A stretch of DNA of 64,000 bases from Sipunculus nudus (Eukaryota; Annelida; Sipuncula; Golfingiida; Sipunculidae). The notes under the pieces are model-generated. The model was not told where the DNA came from. It did no database searches and worked only from the letters and a program-made list of their open reading frames with translations. The translations under genes were made by a program, and so were the position numbers. Position 1 is the stretch's first letter. The number at the start of each line of letters is the position of its first letter. Where the stretch lies: NCBI GenBank assembly GCA_026874595.1, contig CM049318.1, forward strand, positions 40,652,456-40,716,455. The letters run 5' to 3'. Of this stretch, positions 12,801 through 27,800 are shown piece after piece.

Positions 12801-15800
12801 AGACACATTGTCTAGACACCCCCCAGAGCCAGGTCAGTTGTTATGGTGATGCCTTGACCCCACCTGTTTGTACTGAGTGACCTCTTGACTTGGCTGCTGA
12901 AACTCAGCATGTTGTCAAATCTGTTTTCAAATACAGAAAGCCTTTTTCAATTGGCTACAATGCTTTTTTTAAAACTGTATTTACCCAATCTATTCTTATA
13001 AAACTGGCAGAACCCTACCATCGAATAATTCTTGTAAAGTTTAAACCAATCAGCTAAACAGTTTCATCATAAATCAGTGTATAAGCTAGAAGAGTTTTAA
13101 ATTACATTTTTGCTTGTAAAAAAACACATCAATGTAGGTGGCGCCACCAATACCTCAAAATCAGATATGACATATGTGACAAACATTGGTATAAAATTTG
13201 GTGATGATAGCTCTAGCCGTTTCTGAGATTTTAATTTTAGTGTGCTTTTTTAGACAGATGACTTAGTTCAACCTCCTTTAACTCGGCCACAAATCTTCGA
13301 ACTGGTTCTATTTGAAAAAACTTAAGAGAGATTGTTCCAGGGATCATTTCTGTGAAATATTTGACAATTTGGCTGGACAGTTTCAGAGAAGAAGATTTTT
13401 AAAGGTTTTTAAGCTTTTTCTCTATAAAATCTAAATTGATGCAGATACCCAATAATAAGCTCTACGGCACCAAGTTTCACATGGGAATAATTCTTACATG
13501 TAATTTGGAGCTGCTAGCTCCAACTGTTTCTGACTTACAGCCATGGACGGCGGAAAGCCAGCCCTTGAAGGCGGACGGCTGACGACGGACGGACGACGCT
13601 GCGCCATCGCATAAGCTCACAGGTTCGCTAAAAAAGGCCTGTTTACTATTTTGCAGTCATTATGAACTGTCTTGCAATATTTTGGATTATTTGTCTCATA
13701 AAAATTACGTGCCAGGTATGACACTATTATTCACACGGTAGTCGGAGGAATGGCTCCTTCAACCTATAGCCTAAAACTTTTTATACTGTCTTCTATGTAT
13801 GAAAAAGATATATCCCAGAAAACATGACAAAATGGGTACAGTAAGTACAGTAGCATTTACAGACTACATGTGTTATGTTTGACAGAGCTCTGTCAAATTA
13901 TGCAAAATTTTGTATTTGAAGATGACTGACGCTTTACATTGTTTAAGATCACCTGACTGGTTGCTCGTTAGTCCAATGCTTATGATTATTCATTGTATGA
14001 ACATGCCATTAAGGTAACAAAATTCATGGATAGGTCAATTTGGCTGGACACATTTGGAGAAGAAGTTTTTTAAAGGTTTTTAGCCTTTTCCCTATAAAAT
14101 CTAAGTCAATGCAGATAGCAAAAAACTAGAATATCAGCAAAAGCTGACAAAAGCCCTCAGCCAAAAGAACAGTGTTTAGAGGTGGTAACAGTAACAAGTA
14201 CTAAATATCTGTTCTCACATGGATGTATATCTGTACATGTCTCAGTTATAAATTTAAAATGGAGAGGTATGTACCATGATTCATAACAATCCACCAAATG
14301 CTTCCTGAAAAATAAGCTTCTAAGCTTTATTCTATTATAAGCTCTGTGACCTTGAAAAGTAGGTCAAGGTCACCCATCTTCAAACATGAACAAGATTTTT
14401 GTCGATATACATCTTCACCAAAGAAATAAAATTCCTATTGTGAATCCTTTTAGAGATATCCCGCTCACAAGGCCAAAGGTGAAAAATCAAAGGAAAATTC
14501 AATAAAAAATCAGAAATTGCAGGTGGCGCCCCCTCAAACTTGTGCAGCAGTTACAGACCATCAGTCCCTATGATCATAGTAAGTATTGTGAAAATCCATC
14601 CAATGGTTCCTGAGAAATAAGCTTCTAAATGTTTTTTTTATAATCAGCTCTAAAATGTAGAAAAATAGGTCAAGGTCACCCATCTTCGAACTTGACTGAG
14701 ATTTTGTCAATATACATCTTCACCGAAAAAATAAAATTCTTACAGTGAATCCTTTTCGAGATATCCCGCTCACAAGCCCAAAGTTGAAAAATCCGATAAA
14801 AATTCATTTAAAATCAGAAATTGTAGGTGGCGCCACCAAACTTGTATAGCAGGTACAGACTATCAGTCCCAATAATCATAGTAAGTTTTGTGAAAATCCA
14901 CCAAATGGTTCCTGAGTAATAAGCATCTAAGTGTTTTTCTATAATCAGCTCTAAAATGTAGAAAAATAGGTCAAGGTCACTCATCTTTTTGAGATTTTGT
15001 CGATATACATCTTTACCGAGGAAATAAAATTCTGACGGTGAATCCTTTTCAAGATATCCCGCTCACAAGGTAAAAGTTAACGGACGCCAGACGGACGGAC
15101 GGACAGCTTGGGTGACGACAATAGCCCATCAGCCTAAGGGCTGAGGGCTAAAAAGTACAATCCAAAAAAGTTTGACATGTGACTGATTCTTCCACAAAAT
15201 TTGGCTCTGCTTGCTCTTAACAGTTTTGAGATAGCGTAGGTTAACGTATGGCGGAAACTGGACGGACAATGCCACGCCATCGCATAAACTCACAGGTTCC
15301 CTAAAAACTTACTAGCACCCCTTCTGGCTGCTTGGGTTGTATGCTTCACAGACAGCTGAGAAAAGCTACAAGAATTATCAGGTCCAAAAGACAAGGAAGC
15401 AAAGTGTAAAGTCACATGAGATATCAGACTATTAACTCTACAATATATGAAAAGGTAAAGTAGCTTCTCGCTGCATATATGACATCATACTCACCTTTTC
15501 CCATCAGCTGTTTTGACAGTCATTAGTGGCATACTCTGCAGTTTATGATTGGAGGAGGAATCTACACTGACAGTCACACTGTGGCCTAACTGGTTCTCTG
15601 TTATAGCTGGAATAACAAACAGTACAAGGTAACATCACCAAATTTTTTTAATAAATAGTTAATACACAAAGAATTTCGAGGGTTACCCCTGTATTGTAAT
15701 CTGAACAAGTGTTGTTTTGTCACTCTGACTTGAGATAATCTATCAACCTGTCAGAGTGGCATGCTTTGTAATATCAAGAACCTCACTGTAAGGTTCAATA

Positions 15801-18800
15801 ATGATGCAAATATTTTCATCATTTTTTTTTTACACCTCATGGCCTCTGAGTACCCTGTTATTTAAAAATAAACCAGATCACCAGTAAGACGTGATTAATT
15901 TTCTTTCTAACAACACAAACCATGTATGAAAAATATTCCACGTCTCTCCCAGGTTACATGTTGCTAACAGCTGAGTCCTGGGAACAGGAAAAGGAGGCAG
16001 TGACCATGGAGATGAGACTTAAGTTTCCATTTGTATATTCACATTTTTTTTAAATTACTCACCTGTCAAATAATTTAAGATTACTGACTGTATACAGTGG
16101 AACTGTTGCATTTGAATGAATGGCCAATGCAATGCATTTCTCCATATGACTGGTGTCACAACTAAAGTAGGCCTACCAGTCCTGTATAAATGCCTGCTGA
16201 GCTGTGTATTCATAGCAAGTGCCACCTCAAAGCAAAAGAATATAACATGGACACCACAATTTTTGTTCATGGAAAAAAATACTAAATGATTAAAGAATGA
16301 ATTTATAATAGCTGAAAATTTCATATCAATACCAATCCAAAGGTACAAGGAACACTTGCACATATGGTAACAGTTCTATGCAGCATCAAGTAATTAACAC
16401 ATACAAGCTCTTGGCATAAAAAAATCCTGGCAGACTAAAAAGGTTACATATTTGGCAATACTGTAACACTCGAAAATGTGAATCCTAATGCTACAGCCAT
16501 TTGGCAAATATTATCTCCTGCATGTATAGTTTCCTTTCTCTTAGTTCCAAATAAATGTGATGTTGCTTGTGCTCCTACAATGATTGTACAAGCAACAGAT
16601 GAGCATTTCTTGTCTCTCAACATATAAAAGGGCTCAAAACCCTAAAAACACTGCTAAATCTGACTGATATGACAATTTCAAAGTATTAAAATAATTCATG
16701 TATTTACGGACTCTGAAGTCAGCAGCAATACGAAGCAGTGGGATCAAGATAGGCGATCTTGAACGACTCTGGTTTATTACCGCAGTGGGAGGTGCGAAAA
16801 TCCAGGTATTATTTATAGCAGAAGGTGATTAATGGATATAAAGTCATTTACTGTCAGGAGACCAGTCCAGACTCTCCTCTTTCATTTCACTTGACAAGTC
16901 CAATATTCATATTAATTTGAATACCAGGTGTTTTAAGGATAATCTGACATTATTAGGATGATCAAGTTTAGAGAACTTGGACATCCACTCATTTTTTTAT
17001 TTAAGATTTAAATTTTATTTAAAAATACTTGATACAAACAGCTATAATAACTGATGTGATGCACTCTTTGGCTCTGATGCTGGCATATGTTAGATACAAT
17101 TTTTATTTTGCTTGATCAGGGTATTATAAGTCCATCTTAATGTAAGAAGTATTACGAATATCCTGACATAGTTAGATAAGAGCAGAAATCAGTATACACT
17201 ACTTGGACAGCTACTTACCTTCTACAGTCATGGCATACAATGACTTTGTTTTAACACACAGGAGGTCATAGGGAGAGACGAAGTATGTCATCTTCATCGG
17301 CTGTCCTGTCAAGGTGAAAATTATGACTGAGCAATCATTCAAGATTTAACTGAATGCTCCACAAGGCCAGCAAAATTTATTTTACCATCAGGCAGCATGA
17401 TTACTCAGTGCTGCCATCTATCAGTCAGTATTAACTAATCATTCTATCAGTGGATGAGGACCTTTTTACACAGTGAATCTAAATCAAAAACATATAGATA
17501 GCCTAAGCATTGGTGCATTTATTAATAACCAAATGATTCTAGATGTGATTCTAGAAAAATAAGATGACATTCCTTGAAGTTTCAGAATAATCAATAACTC
17601 TCTAGCATAAACACAGTTAACTGAAAATAATTGAACCTACTTTCTCATAATGTTTTTTGAGAATGTGAAATGTATATAAAACCTCAGCATGCCAGAGGTT
17701 AGCAACATGCTCATGACTAGATTGATCTAAAATTATATAATTTTTTTTATATAATTTTGTTGATGTAATCCTGGCAGAATCACACAATGATAAAGTCTGT
17801 TCTTATTCGAATTTTCTCACTAACAGAAAATTTTCATTTACTTTCTTAATATCACACAGTCAGACAGTCCACAACTTGGCATTCTTTGGGAAAACAAGTG
17901 ACCCATGGGTCATGACGCTCAGCTGCTAAGCATGACCTGCGACATCATGGGCTGAGATTCACAACTTCCAGTCAAATTTGGAAGAACCAATTTGTTGAAA
18001 TTTTCTACGACAACAGAAATATATATCACCTATGTCTGATTAAAACACAGTGAATTGATGGTCTGAGGAAAATGTATGATTGTTAAGGTATCCAGAACTA
18101 TTCCCATAGCTTACTTGATACCTGTCAGTCTCAAAAGGAACACCACAAAGGGCAAATATAAGATCAAAATATATAGCAAAAAATCAAGGAAATCCATGCA
18201 AGAATTATTGAGAAACAGGTGCTTCTGTATGAATTTTTATTCAATACAAGCCAACTGTACTGCACTTTCATATATGATGATAATATTTATTAAGAAATAT
18301 TTGACCCAATCCTTTGCAAGATTACATTAATATACGTCCGACTGCCTTCACTTTAAGTTCTTGAGATAATATGATCAAAAGGAATTTAAAGATGGTTGCC
18401 TGGTGGCCATTTTGGATTTCTTACAGGTCTGAAATCAGACAACAACCATTCTCTAAATCGGACCAAAAATTGAAGGAAATTACTGAAACTGCACTGAAAA
18501 AAGGATTTCTAAGGTGGCTAACTGGCAGACATAATGGATTTCTGACAAGTCTGACATTTGATATCACACATCCTCCAATAAGAGACCAAACTTGGGGCAA
18601 ATTCTCCAAATGATGTTACAGTAATGAATGTCCAAAACAATTCAAAAGGCGCTCATATCAGATTTACAGATATGCAAATGTAAAAGTGTAGGTCCAATAT
18701 TTTTTATTATCACTCTGCTTTTCAATGGGGTCAGCAGGGTTGGTAAACTGCAAAACCTGAAAGAAAAGAAATGCAGAAAGCATGACTAAGAGTCTTGTAA

Positions 18801-21800
18801 TAAAATAAAGCCATCCTAAATCAAGTACACATCCACATATTATGAGAACAAACACTTGCTTTTATATGTGGTGATTTATATAAAAATATTCAGATATCTA
18901 GGAAACTAAGTTTATTGCTATGATTCCATAAAATAAACTGCAAAATGTTCCCACCATCTTATAAATCAGTAGCTAAACCTTAATACTATACTCTCATAGT
19001 GTTAATTCCTGGATGAAGCATTCCATCAACAGTGTTTTGTTATGCAGTAACGAGGTACTTATCACTCAGCCTTATCACTTAATAGCCTGATACAAAAGGG
19101 AGTCATATGTCACCAGTGTCACTCACAATTACAGCCACACGGTGAGATGTACCAGCTGGAGGGCAAGCTTATATATACAAGAAAAATAGAGATGGACTAC
19201 AAAATAAGTTGACCTGACCTATGACCTTGGCCTTTTGCCCACATATCAACTAGATTCTTTATAAATGATGGGTAACTACTAACCAATTACATCTGGCCGG
19301 GTGTAATTACTTGGCAACTAATGAATAACTTAGACCTGCAACCTTTAACCTCCTGACCAGCTGACCTCAAAATCAATTAGTTTTTTCTTCATGCAAAAAG
19401 CCCCATAAATATGAAGTTTGAATCACATTGAGTGATGCATAGATGGGGCATATGTGAAAGACTGAAGGTTTGGGTTGAACAGTTTCACTTGAAATATGTT
19501 CACAAGCATTTAGAACAATATTGTGACCTTGACCTTTGACCTTTTGAACTCAACTTCAATAGGCTTCTTCCCCTACTGGTAGGTAAGCCATATATGACAG
19601 ATGGAAAGTATAGATTGAAAAGTTTGCCTGAAAATTACTCCACTCAAGAAGAGGGTGCTATGAACTCGACCTTTGACCTCAAAATCAACAGGTCTTTTCC
19701 CCTGTTGGCAGAGAAGCGATATCAGTGCTGAAAGGTTTGGAATGAAAGGTCTAGCTTGAAATGTGTCCACAACCTTTTCAAAGAAGTGGATCCTGTGACC
19801 CTGACCTTTGACCTTGTGACCTCAACATCTATAGGATTCTTCTCCCACTTAGTAGGTGAGCTATATGTGAAAGATCAAAGAATTGGGATGAAAGGTTTGG
19901 CTTAAAATGCATCCACAGGCTTTTCAAAGAAGTTGGTTCTGTGACCTTGACCTTTGACCTTGTGACCTCAAAATAATTATGGTTCTTCCCCTGTTGGTAG
20001 GTGAGCTGTATGTGAAAGATGGAAGGTTTGGGATGAAAATTTTGGCTTAAAGAATTATTTCTGGGGGGTGCAAACACACCCCATAACTTCGAGAATATAG
20101 GTCGCAGTGACCTAATTTCAGGTTTGCAAGGAGATCTTTTTAGAACCTCTAAGACTGCATAGGGTTCATGGCCCTAGCCCCTACGGTTACGATTTGTGCC
20201 CTGCTAACGGCCGGACGGCCGGACGGACGGACAGACGGAAGGACAAGGCACAAAGACCCATCCCTATAGCCCAGCATGACTGAAAGTCAGCTGAGCTAAA
20301 AAAGAAACAACTGATATTTTTACAAATTCTTGTTAATACCTACCTCCTGTCCTTGGCTGCAGAATCCCAAGAGGAGATTTGTGAATATAATTTCCTACTC
20401 CATTGATAGAGCTGTAAAAATAATTATAAATATTACTAATCAAATGGAGCAATCTGTACAAAGGTCACAGTATAACAAGCTTTTACGTAATTTCCATTTT
20501 CAATATAAGCATGAAATAGTAAACATGGGAGAATTATTAGCAGACATATACAAGGGAAAAAAAACCTATGACAAAGTCAGTATGACAAAAAGATGGATTT
20601 AAAAAAAAATGTTTGAAGATCGGCACTCTTTTACCAACGAATATGGCTAAAAATAGCAATATTTTTTACCAAACAGAGTTGGCAAGACAAAATTAAATGG
20701 ACTCCAAAGGATTTTTACTGGACTCCACATTTTTTTATGGAAAACTTGTTTTCAATAATATGGCTTTGCACACCTCTTTTATGTAACATTTAAATTAACA
20801 ATGAATTAACTGGATGACAAAATTATTTTTTGTAAAGTGAATAACATTTTTGCATGATATCTTTGAAAACATGATTTGTATCCGCAATGACCAAAGATTG
20901 CCATACCTCCCTTAAAACTGCAGGCAAATCTTGTGGCCCCGCATTAAATTGGAGCCCTGACTGATATACAGATATATCTGTTGATCATTCCAAGTCCTAA
21001 TGTGTACCAGAATAACCTGCACCTAATGTTCAACATATGAGAACTTTCAGTCTGCCGGACTTACCTCTGCAGTTGAGCAAGTGTATTGAGATCTGTTTCT
21101 AGGGCCTGCAGAGCAAGGAAAATTTTACTCTTCTGCTTCCTGTAAAAATATGAAACCCGTTCGTTATCAATCTGGATGTCCATGCCTTTAGCTTAGTAAT
21201 TTATAATTCTGGGTTTCTTTTAATAATGGCCTCTGATATGAAGTTACACACCTAAAGCCAGTTGTTATAAAAATATACTGTTTGAGGACACTTTTTAGGA
21301 AATATAAAGAATAACATCCTGACTGCTTTGACTTTATATTGACATACAAAACATCCAATTTAACAGTAAATTCTACCTTTTCTGACTTTAACAGTCCAAT
21401 TATCCCTGGTATATTTATCTTGGCATGAAACTTTGTTGATAAAATTGGTTATAATCGTGCAAACACAAACATCTTCAACAAATACAGAACTGCTGCAATC
21501 TGTCACACAGAATTCAATTTGCACTCACATCATATAAAATGTGTGAAAAAAGTCGCTCCAATGTAAGCATATCAAATTACATTTATGAAATAAAACAGGG
21601 AAGTGAAATGGTTCATTCTTCATTTTCTGAAACTTTTCATCATTATTCATTAAGACTGAGAATCTGAGCAAATTAAATATATAAACATGGGAGCCATGGG
21701 TCACGGCGCTCAGCTGATCGTGATTGGACTATAAATGTTTCTCCACTGTGATACTATATCGAGTCGATAAAGCTTATGAATATCATGGACATGTTGGGCT

Positions 21801-24800
21801 ATTATAAAGGAATGTAATGTAATATGTGAGTAAATGATAAATGAAATAACCTGACTGATGGATTAATAGAGTCAAATATAGTGTTTTATTTTTTATTTAT
21901 TTAGGAGGGGTTGAAAATTGTGATATATTTGAGCAAATATGAATGCAATGACAGCAGTAATAAGCAGTAGTAGAATGATGATAAGGCTATTTGTTGAAGG
22001 ATCTAAAGTGTATGGTAGTCTGCAAGCTTTCAATTTGACAGATATGATGTTATGATTAACTATGCTGATGAAGTGATTTATGAATTTGTGACTGTATGAC
22101 ACAATATCTCTTAGTCTTGACAAGGTACATTATTGTGATGCCCACTATGTCTACATATTACACAATATTGACATAATTTCTGGCATGTACATAGGTACCT
22201 ATGGACGAATAGTTATACAAAATATTAAAGTATGAATATATCAAATTCATCTTGTTCTTGCTTACTGAGGCTGACTTTGGGATAGGGTTCGGAGAAGGGA
22301 AAAGTGAAGGCAGCACGAAGGTGGATGTAGAAATATTCTATTGTAATGTTTTTCATTTATATAAGAATATGAAACGCTAAGAGGAAAGGGGCCCTCCTAC
22401 TTGGTTATAGTAAAGTTCTAAATATATGATTGCAAACTAATACTCTGACAAGACTGTCATGAAGTAAAAAACAGTAAATGCAAGCTTTCAATTTGACAGA
22501 TATGATGTTATGATTAACTATGCTGATGAAGTGATTTATGAATTTGTGACTGTATGACACAATATCTCTTTAGTCTTGACAAGGTACATTATTGTGATGC
22601 CCACTATGTCTACATATTACACAATATTGACATAATTTCTGGCATGTACATAGGTACCTATGGACGAATAGTTATACAAAATATTAAAGTATGAATATAT
22701 CTGATTCATCTTGTTCTTGCTTACTGAGGCTGACTTTGGGATGGGGTTCGGAGAAGGGAAAAGTGAGGGCAGCATGAAGGTGGATGTAGAAATATTCTAT
22801 TGTAATGTTTTTCATTTATATAATGAATATGAAAAGCTAAAAGGAAAGGGGCCCTCCTACTTGGTTATAGTAAAGTTCTAAATATATGATTGCAAACTAA
22901 TACTCTGACAAGACTGTCATGAAGAAAAACAGTAAAAGTTTTGAGATACTGTAATGCATATGAAAATTTACAGAAGGACAGGCAAGTGGACAGAATGGAC
23001 TAATACCTTTATTTCACTTTCAAGGGAATAATGCATTTAAGTTTATATATAAGCCTTTTTTTTAAGCATATCCACTTTTTCCATTAAGAAGTTTTTATCT
23101 GAATCCTTTTTTTTATTTACAGGTTTTAATAAACAAGTGACCCATGGGTCATGACGCTCAGCTGCCAAGCATGACCTGTGACATCATGGACTGAGATTCA
23201 CAACTTCCAGTCAAATTTTGAAGAACCAATTTGTTGAAAATTTTCTATGACACCAGAAATATATATCACCTATGTCTGGTTAAAACACAGTGAATTGATG
23301 GTCTGAGGAAAATGCATGATTGTTAAGGTATCCAGAACTATTCCCATAGCTTACTTGATACCTGTCAGTCTCAAAAGGAACACCACAAAGGGCAAATATA
23401 AGATCAAAATATATAGCAAAAATCAAGGAAATACATGCAAGAAGTATTGAGAAACAGGTGTTTCTGTATGAATTTTTATTCAATACAAGCCAACTGTACT
23501 GCACTTTTATAAATGATGGTAATATTTATTCAGAAATATTTGACCCAATCCTTTACAAGATTACATAAATATACATCCAACTGCATTCACTTTAACTGTT
23601 CTTGAGATAATATGATCAAAAGGAATTAAAAGATGGTTGCCTGGTGGCCATATTGGACTTCTGACAAGTCTGAAATCAGACAACAAACATTCTCTAAATC
23701 GGACCAAAAATTGAAGGAAATTACTGAAACTGCACTGAAAAAAGGATTTCTAAGGTGGCTAACTGGCAGACATAATGGATTTCTGACAAGTCTGACATTT
23801 GATATCACACATCCTCCAATAAGAGACCAAACTTGGGGCAAATTCTCCAAATGATGTTACAGTAATGAATGTCCAAAACAATTCAAAAGGCGCTCATATC
23901 AGATTTACAGATATGCAAATGTAAAAGTGTAGGTCCAATATTTTTTATTATCACTCTGCTTTTCAATGGGGTCAGCAGGGTTGGTAAACTGCAAAACCTG
24001 AAAGAAAAGAAATGCAGAAAGCATGACTAAGAGTCTTGTAATAAAATAAAGCCATCCTAAATCAAGTACACATCCACATATTATGAGAACAAACACTTGC
24101 TTTTATATGTGGTGATTTATATAAAAATATTCAGATATCTAGGAAACTAAGTTTATTGCTATGATTCCATAAAATAAACTGCAAAATGTTCCCACCATCT
24201 TATAAATCAGTAGCTAAACCTTAATACTATACTCTCATAGTGTTAATTCCTGGATGAAGCATTCCATCAACAGTGTTTTGTTATGCAGTAACGAGGTACT
24301 TATCACTCAGCCTTATCACTTAATAGCCTGATACAAAAGGGAGTCATATGTCACCAGTGTCACTCACAATTACAGCCACACGGTGAGATGTACCAGCTGG
24401 AGGGCAAGCTTATATATACAAGAAAAATAGAGATGGACTACAAAATAAGTTGACCTGACCTATGACCTTGGCCTTTTGCCCACATATCAACTAGATTCTT
24501 TATAAATGATGGTAATATTTATTCAGAAATATTTGACCCAATCCTTTACAAGATTACATAAATATACATCCAACTGCATTCACTTTAACTGTTCTTGAGA
24601 TAATATGATCAAAAGGAATTAAAAGATGGTTGCCTGGTGGCCATATTGGACTTCTGACAAGTCTGAAATCAGACAACAAACATTCTCTAAATCGGACCAA
24701 ACATTAAAGAAAAATTACTGAAACTGCACTGAAGAAAGAATTTCTAAGGTGGCTAACTGGCAGACATAATGGATTTCTGACAAGTATGACATTTGATATC

Positions 24801-27800
24801 CCACATTCTCCAATAAGAGACCAAACTTGGGGCAAATTCTCCAGTAATGAATGCCCAAAATAATTCAAAAGGCATGTCCAGGCCCTCATATCAGATTTAT
24901 AGATATGCAATTGTAAAAAGTGTAAGTCCAATATCTTTTATTATCACTCTGCTTTTCAATGGGGTCAGCAGGGTAGGTAAACTGCCAAACCTGAAAGAAA
25001 ATAAACGCAGAAAGCATGACTAAGAGTCTTGAAATAAAACAAAAAGCCATCCTAAATCAAGGTACACATCCACATATTATGAGAACAAACACTTGCTTTT
25101 ATATGTGGTGATATATATTAAAATATTCAGATATCTAGGAAACTAAGTTTATTGCTATGATTCCATAAAATCAACTGCAAAATGTTCCCATCATCTTATA
25201 TTTTATAAATCAGTAGCTAAACCTTAATACTATACTCTCATAGTCTTAATGCCTGGTTGAAGCATTCTGACAACAGTGTTTTTGTTATGAAGTAACGAGG
25301 TACTTATCACTGAGCCTTATCACTTAATAGGCTGATACAAAAGGGAGTCATGTCACCAGTGTCACTCACAATTACAGCCACACAGGGAGATGTACCAGCT
25401 GGAGTAGGATGGTTATATATACAAGAAAAATAGAGATGGTCTATAAAATAAGTAATTGTGAACATCCCTGACCTATGACCTTGGCCTTTTGCCCATATAT
25501 CAACTGGATTCTTTATAAATGATGGGTAACTACTAACCACTTAAATCTGGTGTAATTACTTGGGAACCAATGGGTGAATAACTTTGACCTGCAACCTTTA
25601 ACCTGCTGACCAGCTGACCCCAAAATCAATAAGTTATTTATTCAAGCAAAAAGACCCATAAATATGAAGTTTGAGTCAAACTGAGTGATGCATAGATGTG
25701 GCATATGTGAAAGACTGAAGGTTTGGGTTGAACAGTTACACTTGAAATTTGCTCACAAGCATTTAGAACAATTGAATATTGTGACCTTGACCTTTGACTT
25801 TTTGACCACAACATCAATAGGCTTCTTCCCTTATTGGTAGGTAAGCCATATATGACAGATGGAAGGTACAGATTGAAAAGTTTGCCTGAAAATTACTCCA
25901 CGCAAGAAGTGGGTGCTGTGAACTTGACCTTTGACCTCAAAATCAACAGGTCTTTTCCCCTGTTGGCAGAGAAGCAATATCAGTGCTGGAAGGTTTGGAA
26001 TGAAAAGTCTAGCTTGAAATGTGTCCACAACCTTTTCAAAGAAGTGGATCCTGTGACCCTGACCTTTGACCTTGTGACCTCAAAATCTATAGGATTCTTC
26101 TCCTAACTATAGTAGGTGAGCTATATGTGAAAAATCAAAGAATTGGGATGAAAGGGTTGGCTTAAAATGCATCCACAGGCTTTTCAAAGAAGAGGCTCCT
26201 GTGACCTTGACCTTTGACCTTTTGACCTAAAAAAAATTATGGTTCTTCCCCTGTTGGTAGGTGAGCTGTATGTGAAAGATGGAAGGTTTGGGATGAAAAT
26301 TTTGTCTCAAAGAGTTATTTCTGGGGGGTGCAAACACACCCCATAACTTTGAGAATATAGGTCGCAGTGACCTAATTTCAGGTTTGCAAGGAGATCTTTA
26401 TATAACCTCTAAGACTGCATAGGGTTCATGGCCCTAGCCCCTACGGTTACGATTTGTGCCCTGCTAACGGATGGCCGGCCGGCCGGCCAGCCGGACAGAC
26501 AGATGGAAGGACGACGGACAAAGACCCATCCCTATAGCCCAGCATGACTGAAAGTCAGCTGAGCTAAAAAACCTGAAAATATAAGTTAAAATATTAGAAT
26601 TGTTGCAAAAGTTGCAATCATTATATATACAGAGTAAAAAACTGAAACTATAAGTTAAAATATTAGAATTGTTGCAAAAGTTGCAATCATCATATATCCA
26701 GAGTAGAGCTCATATTGGGTCATATTATGCATACACATATATTTTATTATTTTAAATCATAAATGTTTAAACTGAATTTAAAAGAAAATAATGCCACAAC
26801 ATGGCATCTACAAGAATATTCCTTGAATCACTATTAAAAAGTTTTGCACATTGGAGTTTTCAGTACATGCTTAATTTTCTTCACCAAAATAAAATAAAAG
26901 ATTCAGTAAATTTAATAAAATAAAACATCTTTTCAAATAAAGTATACACACTGTTGGTTGAATGAGGGACAAACAATATCATTTTGCTAATTACTATCCC
27001 AGTTTTAATTTATTACTGGAATTAATAGTCAATTTCACACCTGGTGAAGTTTTTACTCCTCTGAAGTGAGGAATTACTTATCTCATGAACATCCACACTT
27101 TCATAGCAATACACCACTTTGTGGACACAATTAAATGTACACTTTAATCATTGTAACCCTGGTGGTACAATACAAAATCTAAAATGTAGCATAGCCTAGA
27201 ATAAGAATGAATCAAATACAGAAAATTCATCATCTATTCATCTAGTTTATGCACCATCTGGGGGGGGGGGGGGGAGTGCAGGGCAGAGGGGAAGCCTGCT
27301 GGTAGTGGCCAAGCTGACCCAAGGCAAGCTGCCTGGGGTGGGTTACATAATGCAAGTGAAGGTTGTACTACTAGGTGGGCTAGATGTTAACAACACTTGA
27401 CATGGTGTATGAAAACATGAATAAAAGCTATTCTTTCCAATCAATTTCTTTGAAATTTCAGATTGTAAAAGATTAAATCCTAATGTATATATGCTGTGAA
27501 AATTAAATCAACAGTGCCAAAGTTGGACAAAATTTAAGGTATTGATTTTTTATTTATGCTAATAACTTGAAAAATTTGCAAAATTCAGATCTAATTTTGG
27601 GTAAACAATTGAATCTTGATTAAATAAAGTTATATTCCTGAAAAAAAGTCTCTAGGTTCAGCAATTCTCATGTAAGATGAGTAAATATATTTCCTGATTT
27701 TTAAAAAAAATGCATTATGTTTTGGCCCATAACTTCAAAATAATACCCAATACTGACCTAATTTTTGGTAAGTTCATAGAAAATGTATGAAAGAATGTGA

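Noticed and set aside
18371-18613. 80-codon ORF (also at 23633-23854) as a conserved duplicated gene
   Set aside because: Both copies sit in a shared repeat element; similarity extends well beyond the ORF and the third copy (about 24630) breaks the frame.
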